Shown here: one piece after another, positions 51,028 to 59,614 of the stretch | Position numbering within the stretch: the first letter of the stretch is position 1 | Layout: every line of letters begins with the position of its first letter | Assembly: GCF_000383915.1 (NCBI RefSeq) | Contig: NZ_KB912942.1 | Location: 3,547,778 to 3,611,777, forward strand | Length of the DNA stretch: 64,000 nucleotides | Origin: Amycolatopsis benzoatilytica AK 16/65 | GTDB lineage: Bacteria; Actinomycetota; Actinomycetes; Mycobacteriales; Pseudonocardiaceae | Direction of reading: 5' to 3' | Position numbers and translations under genes: made by a program | The notes under the pieces: generated by a model | Databases searched by the model: none | Seen by the model: the letters and a program-made list of their open reading frames with translations, nothing else | What the model was told of the DNA's origin: nothing

Positions 51028-52541
51028 GCCGCCGCTCCCTGTCCCATCGCCGCGAACATCACCGAGTTCTCGTCGGCGTCGGACCGCGGAATCTCCGCGA
51101 CGATCCGGCCTTCGCGCATCACGAGCACCCGGTCGGCCATGCCGAGCACCTCGGGCAGCTCCGACGACACCATCACCACGGCCACGCCTTCCGCGGCGAG
51201 CGATGACATGAGCCGGTGCACCTCGGCCTTCGTGCCGACATCGATTCCGCGGGTCGGCTCGTCCACGATCAGCACCCGCGGCGCCATCGCCAGCCACTTG
51301 GCCAGGACGACCTTCTGCTGGTTGCCGCCGGACAGTGTCGCGACCGGGTCGCCAAGACGGCGGTACTTCGTCCGCAGCCGCTCGGTCCAGCGCAGCGCCT
51401 CCCGCCGTTCGCCCGAACCCAGCAGCAGCCCCAGTTTCGACAGCGCGCGGGCCCGGGGCAGCGTCACGTTCCGCTCGATCGACAGGTCCATCACCAAGCC
51501 CTCCTGCCGCCGGTCCTCCGGAACGAGAGCCATGCCCGCGGCCATCGCCGCCCGCGCCGAATTCGGCCGCAGCTTCTTCCCGTTGACCCGCACGATTCCG
51601 GCGTCGCGCTCGTCCACCCCGAACACCGCTTGGACCACCTCGGACCGGCCAGAGCCGACCAGCCCGGCGAACGCGACGATCTCGCCTGCCCGCACCGAGA
51701 ACGACACGTCGCGGAACACGCCTTCGCGGGTCAGGCCCTCGACCTCGAGCACGACCGCTCCGGGCTCCACCTCCTGCTTGGGAAACAGCGCCGCGAGATC
51801 CCGGCCCACCATCCGCCGCACCATCGTGTCGACAGTGACCTCGTCCATCAGGTCAGTGGAAACGTGTTTGCCGTCGCGCATGATCGTCACGCGCTGGCAC
51901 AGATCGGTGATTTCCTCGAAACGATGCGAAATGAACATGATCGCCGCGCCCTCGTCCCGCAGCGCCCGCGCGACCGCGAACAGCCGCTCCACCTCCACCA
52001 GGCTCAGCGCCGCGGTCGGCTCGTCCATGACCAGCACCCGGGCGTCCGCACTCAGCGCCTTCGCGATCTCGACGATCTGCTGGTCGGCGATCGAGAGCCC
52101 GCGTGCAGGCCGCGCCGGATCGATCCGGACCCCGAGACGCGCGAAGAGCCGCTCAGCCTCCGACCGGATCGCGGCCCGGTCGATCCGGCCGAAGCCCTTG
52201 CGCGGATGACGGCCCATCACGATGTTCTCCGCGACCGACAGATCCGGGAACAGCGTGGGTTCCTGGTAGATCACCGCGATCCCGGCTGCCTTCGCGTCGG
52301 CTGGCGACGAGAAGGCGACCTCCTTCCCGTCGAGCAGCAGCGCGCCCCGTTCCGGCCGGTGCACCCCGGCCAGCATCTTGACGATCGTCGACTTGCCCGC
52401 CCCGTTCTCCCCCACCAGGGCGTGCACCTCCCCGGCGTACAGCGGAAACGACACCCCGTCGACCGCCGCGACCGCGCCGAACGACTTCGCCACCCCCCGG
52501 ACCTCCAGCAAGGGCACCGGGCCCGGATCCTGCCGCATCAT
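51024..52541 (-). CDS. rhaT: Rhamnose ABC transporter double ATPase
   Basis: The 505-residue protein carries two ATPase domains. The first has Walker A GENGAGKST, the loop IYQEPTLFPDL, signature-like LSIADQQIVEIAKAL and Walker B VLVMDEPTAALS; the second has a degenerate Walker A (GLVGSGRSE) and LSGGNQQKVVLAKWL, VLIVDEPTRGID. This arrangement is standard for ribose/rhamnose importers. ATGs at 52541 and 52538 follow GGAGG. It opens the rhamnose operon and lies directly after the operator. Confidence 0.93.
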   Translation of the reverse strand: MMRQDPGPVPLLEVRGVAKSFGAVAAVDGVSFPLYAGEVHALVGENGAGKSTIVKMLAGVHRPERGALLLDGKEVAFSSPADAKAAGIAVIYQEPTLFPDLSVAENIVMGRHPRKGFGRIDRAAIRSEAERLFARLGVRIDPARPARGLSIADQQIVEIAKALSADARVLVMDEPTAALSLVEVERLFAVARALRDEGAAIMFISHRFEEITDLCQRVTIMRDGKHVSTDLMDEVTVDTMVRRMVGRDLAALFPKQEVEPGAVVLEVEGLTREGVFRDVSFSVRAGEIVAFAGLVGSGRSEVVQAVFGVDERDAGIVRVNGKKLRPNSARAAMAAGMALVPEDRRQEGLVMDLSIERNVTLPRARALSKLGLLLGSGERREALRWTERLRTKYRRLGDPVATLSGGNQQKVVLAKWLAMAPRVLIVDEPTRGIDVGTKAEVHRLMSSLAAEGVAVVMVSSELPEVLGMADRVLVMREGRIVAEIPRSDADENSVMFAAMGQGAAA

Positions 52542-52554
52542 CGCGTCCTCCGGA

Positions 52555-52568
52555 TTGAAAGGTTTCAA
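52555..52568. promoter_or_regulatory. LacI-type operator of the rhamnose operon
   Basis: TTGAAA and TTTCAA lie as an inverted repeat around GG, immediately upstream of the ribosome site of the ABC ATPase gene and in the divergent region with the LacI-type gene. A further TTTCAA half-site lies at 52672-52677 near that gene's start. Position and symmetry fit a LacI-family regulator. Confidence 0.75.
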
Positions 52569-52689
52569 AATCGGTGTCGACGACGCTACTATGACGGAGA
52601 ACACGAAGTCAACGCTCACCTTCAGCCAGTGATTATCCAGCTACACTGCACGCTGAGCCTGCTTTATGACGTTTCAAGAGGGGGTCGCG

Positions 52690-53742
52690 ATGACGGTGAC
52701 CGGGGTCGACGGGCCAGAGCCCGCGGAGAACCGTTCCGCCGGGATGAAGGACGTCGCGGCCGCCGCCGGCGTCTCGCTCGGTACGGTGTCCAACGTCCTC
52801 AACCGGCCCGAGCGAGTCAGTCCCGCGACGCGCGCCAGGGTCGAGGCCGCGATGGCCGAGCTGCGGTTCGTGCGCAACGAAGCCGCCCGGCACCTCCGGG
52901 CCGGACACAGCCGAATGCTGGCCTACGTGATGCTCGACGGCCGCAACCCGTTCTTCACCGACGTGGCCGGCGGCATGGAAGACGCCGCGGAAGAAGCCGA
53001 CCTGTCGCTCTTCATGTGCAACAGCGCCAACCTCGCCGCCCGCGAAGCCGCCTATCTCAACCGGCTGGAGCAGCAGCGCGTGCAGGGCATCTTGATCACT
53101 CCGATCGACCCCGATTCCGCCCAGCTCGACGAAATCGCCCGACGAGGCACCCCGCTGGTGATCGTCGACCGCAGGCGAAACTCCGCCAGCCACTGCTCGG
53201 TCGCCGTCGACGACGTCGTCGGCGGCGAAATCGCCGTCCGCCACCTCCTCGAACAAGGACACGAGCGGATCGCCTTCGTCGGCGGACAGCTGAACATCGG
53301 CCAGGTCCGCGAACGCCGCGAAGGCGCACTGCGCGCCCTTCGGGAGGCCGGACTCGGGCCGGACCGCCTTGTCGACCTGACCACCTCGCAAATGGCCGTC
53401 GCCGACGGCGGCAACGCCGGCCAGCGCCTGGCCGGCCTCCCGGCCGCGACCAGGCCAACCGCGGCGTTCTGCGCCAACGACCTCCTGGCGCTCGGCCTGC
53501 TCCAGGCCTGCGCCGCCCTGCACATGCGCGTACCAGAAGACCTCGCCATAGTCGGCTACGACGACATCGAATTCGCCGCAGCCGCAACCGTCCCGCTCAC
53601 CTCGGTCCGCCAGCCGCGCCGCCAGCTAGGACGCACCGCCGCCGAGCTGCTCATCCGCGAGACCACCGAGACGGCGCACGAGCATGAACAGGTGACGTTC
53701 ACCCCGGAACTGGTCGTCCGAGCGTCGAGCTACCGACGATAG
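52690..53742 (+). CDS. LacI-family regulator of the rhamnose operon
   Basis: The 350-residue protein has an N-terminal LacI helix-turn-helix (MKDVAAAAGVSLGTVSNVLNRPERVSPATRARV) and a sugar-binding domain (PFFTDVAGGMEDAAEE, FVGGQLNIGQVRERREGALRALRE, AFCANDLLALGLLQA, VGYDDIEFA). It is divergent from the rhamnose operon and should repress it in the absence of rhamnose or rhamnulose. The ATG at 52690 follows a purine-rich GAGGGGG; an ATG at 52666 would add eight residues. Confidence 0.92.
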   Translation: MTVTGVDGPEPAENRSAGMKDVAAAAGVSLGTVSNVLNRPERVSPATRARVEAAMAELRFVRNEAARHLRAGHSRMLAYVMLDGRNPFFTDVAGGMEDAAEEADLSLFMCNSANLAAREAAYLNRLEQQRVQGILITPIDPDSAQLDEIARRGTPLVIVDRRRNSASHCSVAVDDVVGGEIAVRHLLEQGHERIAFVGGQLNIGQVRERREGALRALREAGLGPDRLVDLTTSQMAVADGGNAGQRLAGLPAATRPTAAFCANDLLALGLLQACAALHMRVPEDLAIVGYDDIEFAAAATVPLTSVRQPRRQLGRTAAELLIRETTETAHEHEQVTFTPELVVRASSYRR

Positions 53743-53757
53743 CCCCTCCCCGCTGCT

Positions 53758-54080
53758 TCAGCTGCCGACGGTCCCGCCGCTCCCCCGAATCGGTCCACGC
53801 AGCTCCGGTGATCGGCGCAGTCTCGGACAACAGCAATTCCCCCATCCGTTGGCAGGGAGCTGAAGATCTGCCTTGCACAGCATCGCTGCTTCCTCGGGAC
53901 GCAATGCCGCGTAGTACCTGAGCGCGAAGTACGCAACGAGCATCGGACCCGCGGATCGACGCGGTGCAATATCGCGGACCAGTATTTCTGGCGTTCCGGA
54001 AACCAGGAAGGCACCGCCGATCGAGTCGACCTCACCTAGGGCAAACAGAGCGTTAAGCAGGTTCGGGATACGGTGCTCGG
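53758..54080 (-). pseudogene. Tyrosine-recombinase (integrase) fragment
   Basis: The minus strand reads LLNALFALGEVDSIGGAFL and MLVAYFALRYYAALRPEEAA then LPANGWG, the region of actinobacterial phage-type integrases around the first catalytic arginine (ALRPEEA). A one-base loss just after GWG (near 53840) puts the continuation ELLLSETAP-like sequence into another frame. N- and C-terminal parts are missing. A relic of an integrated element bordering the rhamnose genes. Confidence 0.7.
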
Positions 54081-54365
54081 CCAGGTCCGCGGCCGCAGCC
54101 CATGCTCCGAACGCCCCGAGCGGCATCGCAGCCGGCCAGATCCACGACGGGCCAGGCAACCACTCAGACATCGGCAACGGCCGCGGTACCGAGAAGAGCC
54201 ACGCCCAACAGACAGCGGATCGGCCCAGCTCTCCTGAGCGCGCCGCGGCTGATCCGCGAGCGACCTCGTTCAGTGGGCACGGCCCTCCTCGACCTTCACT
54301 TCCGCGCCGTACCGAACACCTGCGTCGCCGCGCCGCGCAGGCCGGTAGTGCCACTCTGGCCCGGA

Positions 54366-54968
54366 CTAGGCGTGTAACGCGCTCCAGCCCAGCGACTCCC
54401 AGTGGGATCGCATATGGGCGGAGGGCAACGGCATGGGGTTCGAGTTCCATCCGCCGCCGAACTGGCCGCAGGTTCCCCCCGGGCGGACTTCCTCACCCGG
54501 CTGGCGTCCGCCGGCAGAGTGGCCCGAGCCGCCAAAGAAGTGGCAGCTGTGGACGCTCGATCCTGAATCGCCTACCCCGGCAGTTCCGGGCCAAGCGGAT
54601 GTCGGCCCGGCTGCAGGAAAGCCTGGATTGTTCGGCGCTCGCAAGCGGGCTCGGGAACTCGAGGTCAAGCGCAGAGCAGGCCCACCAAGATTGGGATCAA
54701 TTCTATCAGTTGCCCTGGAGCGCCGCGGGTTCCCGACCTCCCCTAGCGCTTCTGGAAGATCGATTGAAGTCTCATCTAAATTCTCCGCCAGCACTCCATC
54801 AATCGAATCAATAGCGACTCGAACATCGTCGCTAGCCCACCCGATGCGAATGAAGAATTCACTGCGCGACAGTGCTTCCACTGATTCGCTCACACAGGCC
54901 AGAAGTCGCTCCAGCTCAACCTTCGTCACAGTGAGAACGAATCCGACGCCACCACGATTAACATGCAT
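54366..54968 (-). CDS. Putative immunity protein, C-terminus replaced
   Basis: The frame starts seven bases after a toxin-like stop and codes LTVTKVELERLLACVSESVE and FFIRIGWASDDVRVAIDSID, an acidic small protein with the look of an immunity factor. The believable part covers about 90-95 residues (to around 54685). Beyond it the frame is the antisense of the Pro/Trp-rich gene and is low-complexity, so the natural stop has been lost at the junction. Family not recognised. Confidence 0.45.
   Translation of the reverse strand: MHVNRGGVGFVLTVTKVELERLLACVSESVEALSRSEFFIRIGWASDDVRVAIDSIDGVLAENLDETSIDLPEALGEVGNPRRSRATDRIDPNLGGPALRLTSSSRARLRAPNNPGFPAAGPTSAWPGTAGVGDSGSSVHSCHFFGGSGHSAGGRQPGEEVRPGGTCGQFGGGWNSNPMPLPSAHMRSHWESLGWSALHA
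54433..54680 (+). pseudogene. N-terminal fragment of a Pro/Trp-rich actinobacterial protein
   Basis: The frame begins MGFEFHPPPNWPQVPPG and continues WPEPPKKWQLWTLD and KPGLFGARKRARELEVK. Proline- and tryptophan-rich starts followed by a charged LFGARKRARELE helix are typical of the N-terminus of DUF4041-like actinobacterial proteins. After about 54680 the frame enters sequence that reads naturally on the other strand, so the rest of the gene has been lost at a junction. Confidence 0.55.
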
Positions 54969-54975
54969 GATTCAC

Positions 54976-55116
54976 CTATTCGGATCGATTCGGGACTCGA
55001 AGTTGCCCCTTGAGCGCCTTCCCGGTGCCGATTTTTGCGTATGCGTCAAGGTAATCAGCGAGCTGGTTGTCAGTCATTCTCAGATCGTGGGTCATCTTAC
55101 CCTTGTCACCCCGGTG
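54976..55116 (-). pseudogene. C-terminal tail of a polymorphic toxin (remnant)
   Basis: The minus strand codes GDKGKMTHDLRMTDNQLADY and then KIGTGKALKGQLRVPNRSE before a TAG at 54976. An in-frame stop lies just upstream, so only about 45 residues remain. The small, charged tail directly followed by a short acidic gene is the pattern of a contact-dependent or Rhs-type toxin and its immunity gene. Identification is by pattern, not by a known family. Confidence 0.4.
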
Positions 55117-55132
55117 TCAACCAAAGTCTGGG

Positions 55133-56257
55133 CTACGTCCTCGTCAATCCGGCCGTGAACCGCTGCGCGATTACGGCACCCGCGATGCGCAACCAGCGCA
55201 GTGGTTCCGCCATCGCAGCCTCAGCCGAACCAGCAAGAACCGTAAGATCCGTTCCGATGGCAGGTGGCTGGATGGCGAGCCGGCCCGCGACGATGACGGG
55301 CTGCACCCGGTGCGCCCGGCAGCGGCTCAACAACGACCCCACCAGCTTGCCGGTCGCTGACGTGGCGTCGAAACAACCTTCTCCGGTGACCAGGACGTCG
55401 ATTCGATCGAGGAGTGCGGTCAAGCCGGAAAGCTCGGCGATCGCGTTCGCGCCGTCGACGATGCTGCCTCCCCAAGCAGAAAGGCCGAACGCGGTACCGC
55501 CCGCCGCACCGGAACCGGGCGCGTGCGGGTCAGCGGCGGAGCAGGCACCAAGGACTGCGCCGAACCGGGCGAGAGCAGCATCGAGTCGAGCGACTTCGTC
55601 CGGCGTCGCCCCTTTTTGCGGGCCGAACACTCGTGCCGCACCGTCGGGTCCGGTCAGGACAGTCCTGGTGTCAGTGAGCAGCCGGACGCCCCCAGGCGGA
55701 AGCGGGACGAGCCTGGTCAGGTCTGCCCGGTCGACCTGCAGCAGGGCCGCGCCCCCCAACGGCAATTCGGTGCCCTGCCTATCGGTCAGGCATGCCCCCA
55801 ATGCCTGCAGAGCACCCGCTCCGCCGTCCGTCGACGCGGAACCGCCCAGCGCGACCGTGATCGACGGGGCACCGGATGCGGCGGCCGCCCGAACCACCTC
55901 GCCGAGACCGCGGGTCGTCGCACCGGCCGGATCGGGAGTGCGCAGCATCGGCAGACCGCACACCTGCGCCAGTTCCACCACCGCGCTGCCGTCCGGCAAG
56001 CGCAGCCATCGTCCTGGTACTGGGCGGCCGTCCGGCCCGGCGACGGAGTCCGGTGTGCGTTGCCAGGCCGCACCGGGAACGCCGGTCTGGATGACGGCCG
56101 CGGTTCCTTCTCCGCCGTCGGCCTGCGGCAGCAGGATCAGCTCGTCGCCGGGCCGATCGGTTTGCCAGCCTTCCGCCAGCGCAGCCGCGACCTGCGCGGC
56201 GGACGCCGAGCCTTTGAAGGAATCCGGCGCGAAGAGCACCCGCAGCTGGTGCGTCAT
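55133..56257 (-). CDS. Glycerate kinase (GlxK type)
   Basis: The 374-residue protein shows VLFAPDSFKGSASAAQVA, LPQADGGEGTAAV, ITVALGGSASTDGGAGALQALG and VLVTGEGCFDATSATGK, all diagnostic of class II glycerate kinase. It phosphorylates glycerate to 2-phosphoglycerate (or 3-phosphoglycerate), feeding glycolysis. The ATG at 56257 overlaps the SDR stop as ATGA. It is last in the catabolic operon and implies that the pathway yields glycerate. Confidence 0.93.
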   Translation of the reverse strand: MTHQLRVLFAPDSFKGSASAAQVAAALAEGWQTDRPGDELILLPQADGGEGTAAVIQTGVPGAAWQRTPDSVAGPDGRPVPGRWLRLPDGSAVVELAQVCGLPMLRTPDPAGATTRGLGEVVRAAAASGAPSITVALGGSASTDGGAGALQALGACLTDRQGTELPLGGAALLQVDRADLTRLVPLPPGGVRLLTDTRTVLTGPDGAARVFGPQKGATPDEVARLDAALARFGAVLGACSAADPHAPGSGAAGGTAFGLSAWGGSIVDGANAIAELSGLTALLDRIDVLVTGEGCFDATSATGKLVGSLLSRCRAHRVQPVIVAGRLAIQPPAIGTDLTVLAGSAEAAMAEPLRWLRIAGAVIAQRFTAGLTRT

Positions 56258-56991
56258 GTGATCGAATAGCCGCCGTCGACCGGCACGACCGCTCCGGTCA
56301 CGTACCGGGCGGCGTTCGAGACGAGGAACGTCACCACATCGGCGATGTCCGCGCCGTCCGCGAGCCTGCCGAGCGGGATCCTGCTGAGGACCCGATCGCG
56401 GAATTCGTTCCGCCCCAGCAGGTTTGCCGTCATCGGGGTGACCACGTAACCGGGTGCGACGGCGTTGACGCGGACGCCGGACGGCCCGAGCTCCACGGCG
56501 AGCCCTTTGGTCAGCTGGACCAAAGCCGCCTTCGTGGCACCGTAGGGCACGATGCCGGCGACCGCGCGGTCGGCCGACAACGACGCGATGTTCACCACCG
56601 AACCCCGCGCCTCGGCGAGCGCCTTCGCCGCGGCTTGGATCAACCGGTAGGTCGCCGTCAAATTCACCGACAACAGCCGTTCCCAGTCCTCTGCGGCGAT
56701 GTCGACCGCGGCCGTCCGCACCTGGATGCCGGCCGCGTTGACCAGCATGTCCAAGCACGGGCGAACCGACAGCACCCGATCGAGCACGCGCCGCGGAGTC
56801 TCCGGACCGCTGAGATCTTCCACGATCGCGCATCCGCCGAGGTCCGCTGCGAGATTCTCGGCTCGCTCGTCGGCGTCGACCACCGCTACCCACACGCCCT
56901 GCGCGGCGAGCCCACGGGCGATCGCCGATCCGATCCCGCCCGATCCGCCGGTCACGACGGCGGTCTTGCCGGCCAGCCCCTCACCCGCCAT
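56254..56991 (-). CDS. Short-chain dehydrogenase/reductase
   Basis: The 245-residue SDR has VTGGSGGIGSAIA, VNAAGIQ and SLSADRAVAGIVPYGATKAA with the catalytic Tyr and Lys. GAGGAA precedes the ATG at 56991. It overlaps the glycerate kinase start and follows the aldehyde dehydrogenase gene by 59 bases. It may reduce or oxidise a hydroxy-acid such as tartronate semialdehyde/glycerate or a sugar derivative; the substrate is not visible. Confidence 0.88.
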   Translation of the reverse strand: MAGEGLAGKTAVVTGGSGGIGSAIARGLAAQGVWVAVVDADERAENLAADLGGCAIVEDLSGPETPRRVLDRVLSVRPCLDMLVNAAGIQVRTAAVDIAAEDWERLLSVNLTATYRLIQAAAKALAEARGSVVNIASLSADRAVAGIVPYGATKAALVQLTKGLAVELGPSGVRVNAVAPGYVVTPMTANLLGRNEFRDRVLSRIPLGRLADGADIADVVTFLVSNAARYVTGAVVPVDGGYSIT

Positions 56992-57050
56992 CCGGGAATT
57001 CCTCACTGTCGTCGGCACCTTTCCTCTTCCGGTTGCCACGTCCTGTTGGC

Positions 57051-58397
57051 TCAGACCTGGCCGCGGAGACTGATCCAGCGGCGTTCGGTGAACAGATCGA
57101 GATTCGCGAGACCGCCGAAGCGTTCGCCCGCACCGGATGCACCGACCCCGCCGAACGGGACATGCGTCTCGTTCAGCGCGGTCATCTCGTTGACGTGGAC
57201 CATCCCCGCGTGCAATCGACGGGCGATCCGCCAACCACGGTGCACGTCCCGGGTGAACACGGAGGCCGAAAGCCCGTACTCGGTCCGGTTCGCGAGTTCG
57301 ACCGCGTCTTCCTCGTCGACGGCCTCGGTGACGGAGACGACCGGAGCGAACGTTTCCTGGTCGAACAGAGGCATCCCGGGCCGGACTCCGGTGACGACGG
57401 TGGCCGGCACGAATCGGCCGTCCTGCCCGCCGCCCAGTCGCAGCCGCGCACCTGCAGCCACGGTGTCGGCCACCAGCTGCGCCGCCCGTGCTGCTTGTTT
57501 CTCGCTGATGAGCGGACCGAGGTCGGCGTCGGGATCCAGCAGCGGGTCCGCCGTCCGGAGCGCCGCTGCCTGGGTGAGAACCCGCTCGACGTACTCGTCG
57601 GCGATCTCCCGGACGACGATGTGGCGACCGGTGGCGATGCAGACCTGTCCTTGGTGGACGAACGTGCCCGCGACGGCCTGCTCCACTGCGAGGTCGAGAT
57701 CCGCGTCCGCCAGCACCAGCGCCGCATTGTTCCCGCCCAATTCGAGCGCGACCTTCTTCAGTGTGCGCGCGGCGATTGCCGCGACCTGGTGCCCCACCGC
57801 GCTCGACCCGGTGAAGTGGATCAGGTCGACACCAGGGTGCTCGACCAGCGCCGGTCCGGCCGCGTGCCCGGGAAGGACTTGCAGCAGCGCGGGCGGCAAT
57901 CCCGCGTCTACCAGTGCGTCGTGCCATGCCAGCCCGCCCGCGTGCGGGGTTTCCGGTGCCGGCTTGACCAGCACAGCGTTGCCGAGCGCGAGGGCGGGCG
58001 CGGTAATCCGCAAACCCAGGTGCATAGGGAAATTCCAGCCGGTGATCAAGCCGACCACGCCGATGGGAAAGCGCTCGACGACATTGGTGCGCCCGGCGAC
58101 TGCCGAGGGGATCAGTTCCGCCTCGGGGTGCAAGGTCAGCGCGCCCGCAGCGTGCAGCTCCTCGATGCTGTCGCGTACTTCTCCCTCTGCCTTGGATCTG
58201 GTGCTGCCCGTTTCTGTCATGACCAGATCGACGAGTTCGGACGATCGCGCGTCCAGGGTCGCTGCCGCGCGCCGCAGAACAAGACGTCGCTGCGGTGGCG
58301 GGGTCGCCGCCCATTCGTGTTGCGCTTCGGCAGCCAGTGCGACGGCTTTGCCAACGTCGTCCGGGGTGGCATCGGCCGGTTTCGGGGGCAGATTCAT
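57051..58397 (-). CDS. NAD(P)-dependent aldehyde dehydrogenase
   Basis: The 448-residue enzyme has the ALDH landmarks: GLITGWNFPMHLGLR, FTGSSAVGHQVA, the general base in ALELGGNNA and the nucleophile in HQGQVCIATGR, with FAPVVSV and PFGGVGASG later. It resembles the benzaldehyde/vanillin dehydrogenase branch and is slightly shorter than average (480). It oxidises an aldehyde to an acid, presumably on the path that leads to CoA-ester or glycerate intermediates in this operon. Confidence 0.9.
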   Translation of the reverse strand: MNLPPKPADATPDDVGKAVALAAEAQHEWAATPPPQRRLVLRRAAATLDARSSELVDLVMTETGSTRSKAEGEVRDSIEELHAAGALTLHPEAELIPSAVAGRTNVVERFPIGVVGLITGWNFPMHLGLRITAPALALGNAVLVKPAPETPHAGGLAWHDALVDAGLPPALLQVLPGHAAGPALVEHPGVDLIHFTGSSAVGHQVAAIAARTLKKVALELGGNNAALVLADADLDLAVEQAVAGTFVHQGQVCIATGRHIVVREIADEYVERVLTQAAALRTADPLLDPDADLGPLISEKQAARAAQLVADTVAAGARLRLGGGQDGRFVPATVVTGVRPGMPLFDQETFAPVVSVTEAVDEEDAVELANRTEYGLSASVFTRDVHRGWRIARRLHAGMVHVNEMTALNETHVPFGGVGASGAGERFGGLANLDLFTERRWISLRGQV

Positions 58398-58410
58398 CGG
58401 GGTTTCTCCT

Positions 58411-59583
58411 TCAGGCGGGTCGGGGCAGCAAGGACCGGCTGATGATCAGCCTCTGCATTTCGCTGGTGCCCTCGTAGATGCGGGTGATGCGGGCGTCGCG
58501 GTAGAGGCGCTCCGCCTCGTACCCGCGGATGAAACCGGATCCGCCGAAGGTCTGGACCGCGGTATCTGCGTGCCGGACAGCGCCCTCGGACGCCGTCAAC
58601 TTCGCCATCGAGCACAACACACCGGATTCAGCGGAGCCGTCGCCCAGCGCTCGGGCGGCTTCGGCGGCCAGCGCCACACCCGCGCGCAGTTCGGTGTATG
58701 CAGTCGCGAGCGGAAATGCGATCGCCTGATTGGCGCCGATCGGCTGGCCGAACTGGCGCCGGTCACCGGCTTGGTCGACTGCCGCGGCCACCGCGGCGCG
58801 GCTGATGCCAAGCGCGAGTCCTGCGATGCCCAGACGGCCTTTTGCCAGCACCTCCATCATGTAGCCGAAAGCCTTGCCCTCCTCGCCGAGCAATGCATCC
58901 GCGGGCAGCCGCACGTCGGAGAACACAAGACCGCCGACCTGGCTGGCACGCTGTCCCATCTTGTGTTCGTGGTAGGCCCTGGTCACGCCGGGCACGGCCA
59001 GATCCACGACGAACACCGAGATTCCCCCGCGTTTGCCTTTCTCCGGATCGGTCACCGCGAGCACCAGCGCGAAATCCGCGACCGGCGCGTTGTGGATGTA
59101 GATCTTCTCCCCGTTGAGGACCCACCCCGTTCCCTCCCGTACCGCTCGGGTGGAGATGCTGCCGAGGTCGGAGCCGGAACCGGCTTCTGTCAACGCGTAA
59201 GCGCAGGTCTGTTCGAACGCGAGCAGCGGGCGGAGATAGCGCTCGTGTTGTTCAGGCGTGCCGAACGCCGCCAGCAACGAGCCGATCAGCTCGATCAGCC
59301 CGCACTGGTCGGCGACAGAGGCGTAGCCGTAGGACAGCGCCTCCATGACGAACAGGTAGTCGAGCGGGCTCGCCCCCATTCCGCCGAGGTGCTCGGGCAC
59401 CGTCGTGCCGAAGATGCCGATCTTGGCCAGCTCCGCGTACAGCTCGCGGGGGAAGCGCTCCGTCTGGTCGAGTTCCGCGGCCACCGGACGAATCTGCTCG
59501 GCGACGAACTCCTCGACCAGGTTCCGCTCATCCGCGCCGAGGGCCGCGGACGGGACGACGCTGCGCCGCAACGACACAGTCAT
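58411..59583 (-). CDS. Acyl-CoA dehydrogenase
   Basis: The 390-residue flavoprotein has AYALTEAGSGSDLGSI and WVLNGEKIYIHNA (FAD/substrate contact), DRRQFGQPI, FGGSGFIRGYEAERLYRD and the catalytic glutamate in RIYEGTSEMQRL. It introduces a 2,3-double bond into an acyl-CoA. It lies 13 bases upstream of the ALDH start and 31 bases after the transporter gene, so all belong to one leftward operon. Substrate unknown. Confidence 0.92.
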   Translation of the reverse strand: MTVSLRRSVVPSAALGADERNLVEEFVAEQIRPVAAELDQTERFPRELYAELAKIGIFGTTVPEHLGGMGASPLDYLFVMEALSYGYASVADQCGLIELIGSLLAAFGTPEQHERYLRPLLAFEQTCAYALTEAGSGSDLGSISTRAVREGTGWVLNGEKIYIHNAPVADFALVLAVTDPEKGKRGGISVFVVDLAVPGVTRAYHEHKMGQRASQVGGLVFSDVRLPADALLGEEGKAFGYMMEVLAKGRLGIAGLALGISRAAVAAAVDQAGDRRQFGQPIGANQAIAFPLATAYTELRAGVALAAEAARALGDGSAESGVLCSMAKLTASEGAVRHADTAVQTFGGSGFIRGYEAERLYRDARITRIYEGTSEMQRLIISRSLLPRPA

Positions 59584-59614
59584 GTTCTCTTTCCTTTCAC
59601 TGCAAGGGTTCTTG

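Noticed and set aside
49606..53687. Two very long plus-strand frames (867 and 823 residues) across the ABC transporter genes
   Set aside because: Both are antisense to the transporter genes or out of frame with the LacI gene and have low-complexity Arg/His/Gln composition.
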